Made by a program: the position numbers and the translations under genes. This document shows, piece by piece, positions 23,900-35,200 of a DNA stretch of 64,000 nt. Positions within the stretch are counted from its first letter, which is position 1. Every line of letters begins with the position of its first letter. The notes beneath the pieces are model-generated. The model was not told the origin of the DNA. It did not search any database and saw only the letters and a program-made list of their open reading frames with translations. This DNA is from Euryodendron excelsum (Eukaryota > Streptophyta > Magnoliopsida > Ericales > Pentaphylacaceae), in NCBI GenBank assembly GCA_033060915.1, contig CM065377.1:52998683-53062682 (forward strand), written 5' to 3'.

Positions 23900-24486
23900 T
23901 ATAGTTATCAAAATGGAAAGCAGAGGTAGAAACGTTAGGAAAAATAAAATCAAAAAACGCAGCCAAAAAATATAACAAAAAGCGAAAAGCAGAAAACGAT
24001 TAGAAAACTTAATAAAAACCTTATTAGTAAACTTTTGCGGAATTTAAAGGAGACCTTTTGGAAACTTAGTGAAAATTTACATAAATAATTTCACAGATAA
24101 TTAGTTAGAACTTAAGGGGGGAAAATGTATAAAAATTAATATTTCAAGTTTTCGAAACGTTTTTTTTTAAGTTTTTCAAAAGTTTTCGTTAAGTATTCCA
24201 AGAGTTTTTCAAAAGTTTAAAAGTTTTCAAAATGTTTTCTCGTATTTTCTAAACGTTTTCTCAAAATTTTCAAACAAGTTTCATACTGGCATTAGAAACG
24301 CGTTTTCAAAAAATACATTTCCCTCTCCAAAATGAGTTTCTCGGTAACTATACTCTCTCTCTCTCTCTCTCTCTCTCATTACAGAATGTGTAATTACATG
24401 ATAATGTTATACAAACAGAAAATTCATACATAATTTATTACCAGAATATTGTAGTGGAATAAAAACCATTTACTTTAAAATAAAAG
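23573..24486. other. Intergenic sequence with TC microsatellites
   Basis: There are two TC runs (about 23862-23896 and 24353-24377). Between them is an A/T-rich stretch in which 'aaaagttttc' and 'gttttctcaaa' recur irregularly (24160-24280), a minor degenerate repeat. No gene. Confidence 0.5.
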
Positions 24487-24822
24487 AGTAATTACATTTT
24501 ATTGTCTTGTAGTTTGAACGAAAATTAGCTGACACCCTATGAATTAAAAGTGAGCACATTTAGAGTTAAGGATAATTTTGTCACAGGAGTATTTTTGTTA
24601 TTTTATTTCTCCAAAGTTAAACATAAAAAGAGAATTTTGTCCTTGTATGTCAAAATAAATAGCTAAGTCCTTTGCAACAACATTTTTATCATTTCACCAA
24701 ATATGTCATAATTTTATACATTTTGCAAATAAGTTCAAACCATAAGTGAGTTATATGTTCACTTTTAAACCACAAGGCAGAGGGTTATTTGTTTTTGGCT
24801 TAAACTACAAGGGAATAAAGTG
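24487..24822. mobile_element. Long-TIR MITE
   Basis: The left end reads GTAATTACATTTTATTGTCTTGTAGTTTGAAC and the right end, reverse complemented, GATTACACTTTATTCCCTTGTAGTTTAAGCC. Both then continue with matching 'aaaagtga(g/a)ca' sequence, so about 80 bases can pair. Ends of this wording resemble the Mutator-like MITE at 5284-6176. The target duplication was not resolved. Confidence 0.6.
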
Positions 24823-25185
24823 TAATCTATTCTAATATATAAAGGGACTATCCTAAAGTTGCGTATCTCTTTCATTTGCCAAAAATGCCCCTCATAAGTT
24901 TGCAGATTTATTTCAGTATATTAGTTGAAGCAATTAAAGATAATTTTGACTATTCAAATTCCTTATATAACTAAATGTTAGTTTTTCTCGTTCCTCATGT
25001 TTCTATAACTACTGTAATTAAAAGAGTTGCACATGCATCGCATGTGCCTACTCTCTGGTTACCCTTAAAACAAAATATTTATCATGGCTCTTATTTACAA
25101 AAAAATATCACTATTACATTATTCTAGTAAAAATTTCTATACAATTTTTTTTTGGAGGAATGACATTTTCCATGGGCAATTGCAG
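24823..25185. other. Region upstream of the Pkr1-like gene fragment
   Basis: AT-rich. No in-frame ATG was found for the next gene, so its first exon either lies further left or has been lost. The stretch ends in a plausible splice acceptor (TTGCAG at 25180-25185). Confidence 0.4.
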
Positions 25186-28100
25186 ATCCCGAAAAGCGAA
25201 CCCTAACGGAGAACAAACAATCGGGTGGAGAAGATATATCTTCAGCAAAAGCAGTGTTACTTGGAGGCCTAGCTCCTGGTGTTAACGTCCGTATAATTCC
25301 CCAATTACCAATTATTTATTACCAGATCATATACTTTTTGATTTAATCTTCCAAGTACTCATCATCTGCTGTTTTGATTTCAGGATGCCACTTGGAATAC
25401 CCTAAAAATTGCGTTGTTGGGTCTGTGCCTTGCTGCCATGCTTGGTGTCATGATCCCACGTTGAATAGAAAGTGGGAGGTCCATGAACTTATAAGAGGTA
25501 AGCAGCACTACCTAATAGCTTAGGTTTTTTAGTTAGATTACAAGGGTTCGAGTTTTTAGATTGAATGGAAAGCACCCAGTTCGTAACAAGTGGTATCAGC
25601 AAAGTGGGGTATCGTAGATTCGGCTAGGAGAGTATATATGTCACGATTTCATATCGAATAGAAAATAAGAGGTTTATGGGTGTATAAGGGGTAGACGGCA
25701 CCACCAAATAATAGTTTAGGCTTTTGGGTTGAATAGCAAGCGTCTGGCCATAGAAAATAAGAAGGCTATAGGTGTATAAAGGGATAAACAGTACCACCTA
25801 ATAATAGTTTAGACTTTTGGATTGGATGACGATCGCCCGACTCATGACCCGCCTGGCTTTCTTTTTTTGTGACTCTGGTTTGATTCTTCATGTTACGCTA
25901 CTTGTTCTAATCACGGGGACACTTTTCATGCTTCTTAGCAGGTATCTTGATTTTCAGTAAAATCAGCTATCTTTGGCTTATTTTTGTACATTGGGGTTAA
26001 GTTCTTAGTTGTTCCTAGAGTACATTGGAATCAATTGACATCGAATCCACTGCCTGTTTAGTTTCTCCCTCGACACCAATAAATCTATTATTTTCTCAAC
26101 CTAGTATTCCATATTGATCCAGAGCTTCATCCACTGCCTGTTTTGTTGTTTCACAAACTCTACACGTACTTTGTTTGTTGTACCCGTTCTAATTAGGGAG
26201 TAAACAATCTCGATCAAATCTTAATTTAGATATGTGTATTGTGATGTCATTCTGCTAGTTCTCACCCGCCCTACTTCTCTTTGTTCCCATATGTTAGCCA
26301 TTTTTTGTACTTTCCTTTGGACATAATGGGTATCTTTGTGGATGAAGAGGAAATAACTTGAGTCTGTAAATGCAATATCGTCTTACAAGTAGGTTCAGAC
26401 TGTTCAGTCATGCAGGTTTGTTTTCTGTTCTACCTCAAGCAAGAGTAGACATTTGGTGCTGGGGTTTCTCCTTGCTTAGATAAAAGCCAGCAGAAATTCT
26501 TCTGTGGCAGACATCATTGATTGATAATTTTCTTTTCTTTTTCTTTTTTAAGGTAATGTTGAGCATACTGGATTGTGAAAATTGTAGAACACATCTACAC
26601 GATGTACAAATCATAGTGCAATACATGCTGTGGCTGCATGAAGCAAGGTTAAATACTGTGTGTTTCTCATTAATTTCGGCACTTTTTTGGATTATTCTGC
26701 GTTAATGAGGAAATTATTAACATTTATGCTAGTGAATTTCCCTTCTCATTTTTGTGTAGTATTTAGGTGGATAGAATGAGAATAAAATCTGAGATTTTTA
26801 GTTCAATTTTCGTGTTTTACTTTTTGTTACTTCTTTTTTATAAGAAAAAGAAAACAAGAAAATTGAACTACAAAAAATATTACTAAATTGCTTGGAAATG
26901 TACCCAGTGGGTAATCAGGCTTATAAGAGTACTACCCAATCTGTGACTGCCACGCATTTGGTGGTAGTTATGCCTTAGTTTCCCCTCAAGAAGACCTAAG
27001 CGGCGGCGCAGCCTTTGTCGCACAGAGGGCTCACACTCTGCTCATAGTGATGCTCTCACTTCAGCCTCAATTGGAAATTGGATTTCTCAAAGGAAAATGT
27101 GAACAAAAAAAGAATGAAAATGCTCTTTCAATTTGTCTATTTTATCTCATATTTTACTTTGTCTTTCTTTTTTTTTTTATCATAAATTCAAATTTCAAAC
27201 ATAACATAAAAGTTCCGATTGAAGAAAATGATATCTCCTTTCAGGACATAATCTGGGTGAACAAGAAATTGCTCTTATTTTAGGGTTTTTGTATTTCTGA
27301 ACATAGTGTGGCTGTATAACTCAATTATTTCATACATGTTGCTTCAATGCTTTTCCAATTCCATGGTTAAGAAACTCGTAATAGTTTATGGGACAATCCT
27401 TATGATGCACCTGATGAGTACTCCTCTCTTTCTAAATGCATGTTGTGATAATCGAAAACTCTATTTGTTGAATCAACTACTTGTTGCATATATGCAACAT
27501 TATTATCTCATACATATACCTATAGGCTTTTTTGGCAACTCATTTTTACAATCTTCTCTTTGTTGATCCCATTTTGTCCATTCTCTCCAAAGGAACGCAT
27601 TAGTAGTATTATTACAAGGAAAGATGACGCCTTCACTTGCTGACATTACTGTGTTCTACCTTCTGGAATTGCACTGTTGGTGCTGTATTGATTTTGTTGT
27701 CCAAGTCATTCTGATGCATTGGTCAATTTATAACGCAAAATCTAGTACATGAATGCATGATATGTATGTTGATATCTCTTGGAGCTGCTAAAATGCCATT
27801 TCTAGAGTTCCATTTTCTGGGTAATGTGGATAAATATAGGCTTCTACCTATAAGCATATCAAGGTTAAAAATATTTTCTTTTCTTTTCTTTTCTCCTTTT
27901 CCATTTACCTTTTTTGGTTGCAAAAGGGTATAAAAACCCTCTAGCTCATTTGAATGTGTCATCTATGCAAGCAACTCCATGTTGCATGTTAGAGTTGCGT
28001 TTATTTTTTTGGAAAGCATTCATCTACAAAAATAAAGTCAAAAACCATGACTTTGCTTGGATGGATTTATTTTAGAGGTTATCTTACGTATTTGTGGTTG

Positions 28101-28214
28101 GGATTTTCGTGCAGGTTTCTTGCACAGACTGGCCTGGTTTCCATTGAACATCAAATGCAGGAAATGGGCTTGGCCCCAAAAGTCTGCCGGGTGATCAATA
28201 GAAGTATAAGTTGA
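25186..28214 (+). pseudogene. Pkr1-like V-ATPase assembly factor gene, exon broken by TRIM
   Basis: Three coding exons can be read: 25186-25286, 25384-25941 (interrupted at about 25446-25852 by a retroelement) and 28115-28214. Splice sites are GT/AG and phases agree. The product segments run SSAKAVLLGGLAPGVN, then DATWNTLKIALLGLCLAAMLG, then (after the insertion) LAF...GLILHVTLLVLITGTLFMLL, then FLAQTGLVSIEHQMQEMGLA. This matches the small two-membrane-span plant proteins annotated as ER-based V-ATPase assembly factors (Pkr1 family, Arabidopsis At5g52980-like); that match is from memory, not a search. Reading into the insertion gives a stop eight codons later (GVMIPR then TGA). Apart from the insertion all exon frames are open. 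The first exon with the start codon was not found. It is either a recently dead gene or an allele that splices around the insertion. Confidence 0.72.
25446..25852 (+). mobile_element. TRIM retrotransposon inside a coding exon
   Basis: LTR-like units start TGTCATGATCCCACGTTGAATAG (25446) and TGTCACGATTTCATATCGAATAG (25639), and a partial third follows from about 25754. Each continues with a similar AGAAAATAAGAGG...CACCAC-type series. Two bases after the first unit comes TGGTATCAGC (25591-25600), matching the primer site complementary to initiator tRNA-Met. There is no coding capacity. Short LTRs, an iMet primer site and under 500 bp in total define a terminal-repeat retrotransposon in miniature. 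Flanking CTTGG and CCTGG are a possible imperfect 5-bp duplication. Confidence 0.8.
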
Positions 28215-31200
28215 AGATATTTAAATCAATAACATCAATCCAAGTGAATAAATACATCGGAAATTTTCCAAGGAAGACCTCTAAAAGACCCGGATTATAA
28301 CAATACATGTCTGTGATCGAGCCTTTGTCCAAGAAGAATAAAGAAGAAAAGATTAGCAACTGTTAGCAGATCATAGCACTTCCTCCAAGTTTTCATGAGA
28401 GCTTCTTTGTTGGAGCAGTTGCATCTTTCAATCATTCTTCGCTTCCTTCTCCTTCGGTTTGCCCTTTTTAGGCCTAACGAAGCAGAAACACGAGCAGCAC
28501 GGCAACTCTAGCAAGAACTTCATCTCTTCGGGGATTGTTTCCCAGACGATGTCAGAAGTTTCAAAAAAACACTATATATAGAGAGAGTTGCACCCTGTAG
28601 TTTCCTTTCCTTTTTCTCTTATTTATTTCTCTGGATTCCATTCCTTTCACTTACAGATAAGAATATGCTTAACTTCTTTATTCCCATGACCATGTTCCAT
28701 ACCAATGGCTCTGTTATACAATTTTTTTTTTTTTTTGGTTCTGGGCATGGCATGGCATATTAGTATGAGCATTAGAGCATTGGATTGCTTAGTTTTCCTC
28801 GAAAGAGAGTTTTCTGGGCTGGCAAACAGAGTTTGCGTTCCAGAGGTGGCAAACCCCATTTTCAAAAAAAACAAAACAAAAAATTTTGAATGCCAAGTGT
28901 GGAGGCAACGACCCCTTGATGGACCATTATCTAAGAATTTCGAATTAAGCAGTAGCAGTAAGGACTTCTATGCAGAATATAAAAAGGTTCCTCTTAAATT
29001 CATTTCAATTTAAATATAAACTCATGAGCTTAACAACTGAGATACCTACATAACCCGATGCTACTGACAATGGTGGCCTTTCATTAGTTGATTTATTAAT
29101 GATAACAAAGATCTTATTCTACCTAGTTTCTCTCTCTGCTTTGTAATATCTAATGTTGGTGTGATACCAAAGACTTCAGAATGATTCCTGTCTTCACCCT
29201 GGTTGGGGGAGTCATGGGTTTGATCAAACTTTATAATACATACATATATATATATACCATATATCTATTATGTATAAGTATATAATATAGGTTACATTGC
29301 TTTCTATTCGATTTTCAATGGAATTTAAAAAGTTCTTGTGATTGAGAAAATATTCAATGTAAATCAAAAGTTCAAATATTGTAAATAGAGGTGATTTGAT
29401 GCTCACCAAAAATTTTCTCCTTGTGATTACTGTTGTGTAAATCAAAAGTTCAAATATTGTAGTTAGAGGTGATTTGATGCACACAAATTTATAAGCACAC
29501 ATGTAAGCAATTCTTAGAAAATAAGCCTGGCCCAGCCTATACCATGAACTGAGTCTGGCCCAACATTTTTGCCTCAAGGGTGGCCTGTGGCCCGCCCAAC
29601 ACTTAGGCTGCCAACGGTCAGAAACCATCAGATATGCTCTAACAAATCTGGGCTGGTCGGGCCGGTCGGGCCGGGCCGGCCCATTGATGTGGCTTACACG
29701 TACGATTCAATCTAAAGGAATGTGACGAGGTTAAAAACCAATAAGTTCCACATTTATGAAAACTTACCCTGTACAGCTTGGTATATTACCAATTTAGAGC
29801 ACTTTGAAGTTTGAATGGACCTAAAAAAAAAAAATAAAGTTTGAATGGACCTATGCAATCGGTAAATAAATGAAAAGGAAGAATCAAGACCAAGGCAATT
29901 TATTATTTAGTACAATTAGACTATTGCTTTTCACATTCTTGAGTGGATTTGGAAATTATTGTGTGGAGGGTATACTTACAAGCACATATTCATTGTGTAT
30001 TTTTATTAGTTAAATTGGGATATAGATATATGCATATGTACATCTTAATATTGTCATGTGTTTTCATTTGATTGTTATGTTTCAAAAATACATTTTCTAT
30101 TATGATTACGTTGTTGATAAGGAAGAGTTCATAATCATTAAATAAATTCCTTGTATTCCTAGCAGTGAAGATGTTAGTTTAAAGGGCTTTTCTTTAATGA
30201 GTCAAATTATTGTGCTCATTCATGTGAATGCTCTTAATTATACCATTATAAAAACTTAAGGAGGAGTTGTCATTTACATTTGATTTTCCAACAATGCCCT
30301 TGGCTTGTCAAGATATACTTATTCTATGTGGAAGTATATGATGAACATTTATGTCAAATTCTTAGCTAGTGTCCAATGATGCACCAAGCTCATGCACTGC
30401 TTTAATGACACTAGTAAGAAGTAATCTAAATTCAAATTTTGTAGATGACATTATGGATTTTCATTTATACAAACTCCATAGTTGAATGAATGAGATTTTC
30501 AAAACTTGGACCATACAATTATGGTAGTGGATTTTGTACATTCACAAGTCATTTTATGAGTTGGAGGATATTCATTTCCCACAATGAATACAACTCATAA
30601 CTTAATGGACAGTGATATACGCACACAAAAAGTAAAGCTGTAATTGTTTTTAGAGAATTTTATTCTTACATAATTTTTGCACAAAAAAATTTATCAGAAT
30701 GATGCATGTAGTAATATCATTTTTTAAAATTATGAATAAAAAAAGTGGGTATTTTGGTTTTGAAATTAAAGCTCCGCAAACAATCTCATCACTCTTTTTG
30801 AAATTTTGTGCAAAAGATTTGTTCGTATAACATTACTCCTATTATTAGAGTAATGATATATAAACATAAAAAAGTTTACACAGAATGATATGACTGAATT
30901 GACACTTGTTAAACAAAAGTACCCATCGATATAAGTTTTAATTCACATTATTCTAATAGAGTTTATGTACCAAAATTCTATAAAATATATACTTTTGCTT
31001 GTTATTATATGTCTAGAGTTGGACTTCGGTTGACAAAGTTCATTATTTAGATATACTCATCATATATTTACATCAATTGTACACTCATGTTATTCCTTCT
31101 AGCCACTCTGAATTATATGGACATTTTAATTTAATTATATTTGTGGTTTCAATTCAGAATAAAAGGTTTTTAAAAAAGGGAACAAAATGAAATTTTATGC

Positions 31201-31841
31201 AAATGACCATTATTGAAGAATGCATTTATTTTATAAAAAAAATCTAATTATAATTAATAAAGCAAAACTCTTTTGGCATTAATACGTTGTATGTCATTGG
31301 TTAGTATTTATTACTATGCAATTAGAAAATTTATACATAATTTACATGCAAATGAGTAGTTGAATGAAAATATTTTATTGAAAAACAAAACATCCATAAT
31401 AACTCTTGGTTATAAAAATAACTTTACTAAGTTATTCTGGTAAAAGTTTTTCAAAAAACCGACATTTTTATAACAAAATGGAGAATAGAAATACTAATGC
31501 TGGACAACTCAGCTAGTACTCACCAATTTATGGTGGGCCTACAACCGAGTTGTTTTGCATCAGTGGGCCACTGGACAGCAGCTAGAGATAGTCCTGGTAA
31601 CAAGCAAGCAAAACTCTAATCTTCCAAATGTCAGAAATACCCTTTTGATATTGACATGGCATGACATGATTGGATGGTCCTAGAAAATAAAGTGCACACT
31701 CACTGACAGAACCATAGCATGAAATTTTGGCTCCATCTCTGGTGATACCCTCTAACGACAACTCGGGCCACCGAATTCCTCAGTACCATATAAACCCCAA
31801 ACCCCTCTCTCTCTACAAATATAAGACCCCCCCCCCCCCCC

Positions 31842-31877
<36 letters not shown>

Positions 31878-32216
31878 CAAGCCATCTTCCTTCGCTTGTC
31901 CCTATTATGTGGTTCTCTTTTGCATGGAACTGTCACTGCTTTCTTCTTAGCTACTAAGACACCCTTCACTCCCTCCCTCCCTCCTCTTCTCCATTTATCT
32001 CTCTCTGTGCGTATATATACATATAGATGTATCATATATATCTGGCTCTGTTTTGGCATAGACCAACTGGGTTTTGCCTTTTGATTAATTCTACTGATTA
32101 ATTTTCATCCGGGTCTGGTTTTCTTCATCGCCTCTTCCCTGTTGAAACCCACTTGGGCTCTGTTGTTGTTTTTTTTTTTTTTTTTTTTTGGGTGAAGGAA
32201 AGGTGTTGTGGCGATC
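28215..32216. other. Intergenic region before the LEUNIG-like gene
   Basis: No supported gene. A near-exact 48-base duplication (29356-29404 and 29435-29482, with AAATCAAAAGTTCAAATATTG) may belong to a MITE. A GC-rich GGGCCGG-type stretch lies at 29650-29682. A run of 26 C followed by TC repeats (31827-31878) lies about 340 bases before the LEUNIG-like start and is probably in its promoter or 5' UTR. Confidence 0.5.
31827..31878 (+). repeat. (C)26(TC)13 tract in LEUNIG-like 5' region
   Basis: A homopolymer of about 26 C bases is followed directly by 13 TC units. The length of the C run may be uncertain because such tracts are prone to sequencing error. Confidence 0.85.
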
Positions 32217-35200
32217 ATGGCCTCTGGTGGAGACTGGGACGCTGAGAAGATGTGAGTCGATGTGCTTCAACGTTCTTTAATTGTTTGAAAGCTAATTTCG
32301 TGTGTTGATGTTTTGTTTCCCCTAATTTATAAGGTTATTGTTGTGTTTAAACGATTTGGGGGTTTTATAGGCTTGACCTGTACATACATGATTATATGGT
32401 GAAAAAGAATATGCATAAGGCTGCTGAGATTTTCGCCAAAGAGGCTAATGTTGATAAAAATCCTGTTGGTATGTGTTCTCAGCCACGTTCTTTTGGTTTG
32501 TTTAGTTTAATTTGTTTTACATTTTGAATGTGAGAATGTGAGTAGCATCTTATACGTAATTTTCCTTTTTAAGTTTTTGTTTCTTATTAATTTATTAGCC
32601 GAAGGTTTTATTGCTTAATTTTGATGGTGGTGTTATTAATTAAATGCCATTTTGTTTTATTTATTGAGAGAAAGAATTGGATCAATTAATTGAATGTCGA
32701 TGCTCCGAGATGTAATTGAAATGTACTTCAGAGATGGCTTCGTGTGTAATTGTTTTTGCGCTTAATCATTTGAGATTTTTTTGCTTTGTTATTCCATTGT
32801 GTCACAGGCTGGTTTCACACCCAGACCAACTAGTCACATTTAGCATACTTTGGTTTCACACCCAGACCAACTAGTCACATTTAGCATACTTCCTGCACCT
32901 GCTTATATGCCCAACACCTTTTCTGTACACTCTTGATGTAAGATTCCACGCATGCCCGTGCAACCGTAACAGTCTCTCCTGCTCGATCCCTAAAGATCTG
33001 CTAGGGGATCCACACTCTCTGCATGGAACCCACATTGCGGTGTCCCTGAGCCACATGACAATACCCTCGGGTTGGCTTTGATATCACTTGTCACGGATTG
33101 GTTCCATAAACTAGTCACATTTAGGTTCTCCGCACCTGCTTATATGCCTCACACCTTCCTAGTATGCGCCCGATGTGGGACTCAACACACACTTGATGTG
33201 AGACTCAACATGCTTGTGCGACGGTGACAGTCTCCCATACTCGATCCCTAAAGACCTTGCCAGGGAACCACACCACTGCATGGGACCCATGTTGAGATGC
33301 CCTCAAGCCACATGGTAGTATCCCCGGGTTAGCTCTAATACCACTTGTCATGGGCTTGTTCTACACCCAAAAGGACTCACATTTAGGGTCCCCCGCATCT
33401 GCTTATATGCCTAATACCTTCCGGTCACATTTGTTTGTGAGATACAAAAAAATGGAGGATAAGTAGTACTATGGGACGAGGAAGGTGATGATGGGTGATA
33501 AATACTATCATGATGTAATGGAGGATTACTCATACTATGTTTGGTTAAGGTAGGATAAGCTATAAGATAAGTAATTTTAATATAATATTTTATAACTACA
33601 AAATAAATATTAATATAATTATTATATAACATTAATATGATATAATGTAGTATATATATAATAATATATAATAATGTGAGAGGTGGGCAAAATGGTCTTT
33701 TTGTGCCTTACCCCCATGTGGGATTGCTTATCCTCCATTTTGGGGGATTACATGATGTAATCCTCCACCACTTGTTTTTTCCAAACGTGGGATTAGATGG
33801 GTCCCATGGATTACATCTCCAATCCCATTCCATTTGCCCCCCAAACAAACAGGCCTCCCAGTATACGCCCTATGTGGGACTTAAGTCACTCAACACACAC
33901 ACGAGCGATTGTGACACATTGCATGATGAACTTCATAATATATGTGGATCATTGTGATGTCCGGCGTTGCTCTCAGAAGTTAGATTGTTCATTGATCATT
34001 AATGTAGCTACCTAAAGAACTTTCTGAAATGTCCTTTAGAGGTGGGTTAGGTTGTGCTTTATTGTCTTTCAACTAACGGAAGAATTATTAATTTTTTTTT
34101 TTTTTTATGAAGCAAGATGATTGTTATGATATATTTCAGTCAATGAAATATCCCAGGTGCTCTAAAATGTCTTACCTTGATTGGAAATATGAAATTTTTG
34201 TTTTAGTGATCAATGAACCTTACGGTTTCTTGACTGAATGGTGGACGATATTTTGGGACATATATTCCTCTAGGGTACCAACTCATCCTGAGGCCATGGA
34301 AAAATCCTCTGTTAAGGTATTATTTTGATGAACCTTGAGGCTCTCATGTATCGTTGTAACTTGCAAGACAATGCATTTGAGATATTACTTGTTTAATTCC
34401 CAGCCTCCAAAACCAGACATGAATCAGCAGAGGGCCAGGCAGTTTCCTGTAAGTACGGATTTTGACAAGATGCTGGGGCAACCAGCAGCAAGTTTGTTGG
34501 CTTCAAAAATATATGAGGAAGAGCGTTCAAGGCTTCCTGCTAGAGACTTTAATCCCAATGTACAGCTTCTTGATGTTGATAAATTGACTCTCTCAAAGCC
34601 ATCTTCAAGCCATGCTAGGTACTTCCAGAACAAATCCATATACTATATTTGGGCTTGGTCATCTTCAATATCCATCTGGTTCCCTTTTAGTGTGCACAGT
34701 GGGGTGGGGGGAGGGGTGCTAGCCTGTTGACCTTATTGCTGCTTTAAACTCTGATTGTCGTTGAGATGACATTGATAAGAATTGAAAACTACGAATATTG
34801 TTTCTGGTTGAGGTTTGAGAGCAGTTATATGATTCCAAATATCTTTTGGTATGATTTTCTTGCAATCAAATTGAGCATTGAACGAAATGGACTGATTTGC
34901 TTTGCTTTTCAATAACATGAGGATTGTAGCACCGTTTCTGTGGTACACTGTGATCTGAATGAACAAACTATAAAATAGGGAGCCTGAGATGACCTTACAC
35001 TTGTATCAAGGGTATTGCATTTGTGTTCATTATAATTTTTCTTTTAGACATAGAGGGACACTGATTTCTTCTTTAACTTGTATTGCTGCAGCCACTCCCA
35101 GCAGCAAATTCCTCAGAAGTCTCAACAGCGGACTGCAAGAGTATGGATACATATAAGCAAAAACTCTAGTACCAAGTCATTTTTATGGAACTTAATTCAA

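Noticed and set aside
29640..29690. GGGCCGG repeats as a CpG-type promoter
   Set aside because: The stretch is only about 35 bases, no gene follows within 2.5 kb, and it is more likely a transposon or satellite fragment.
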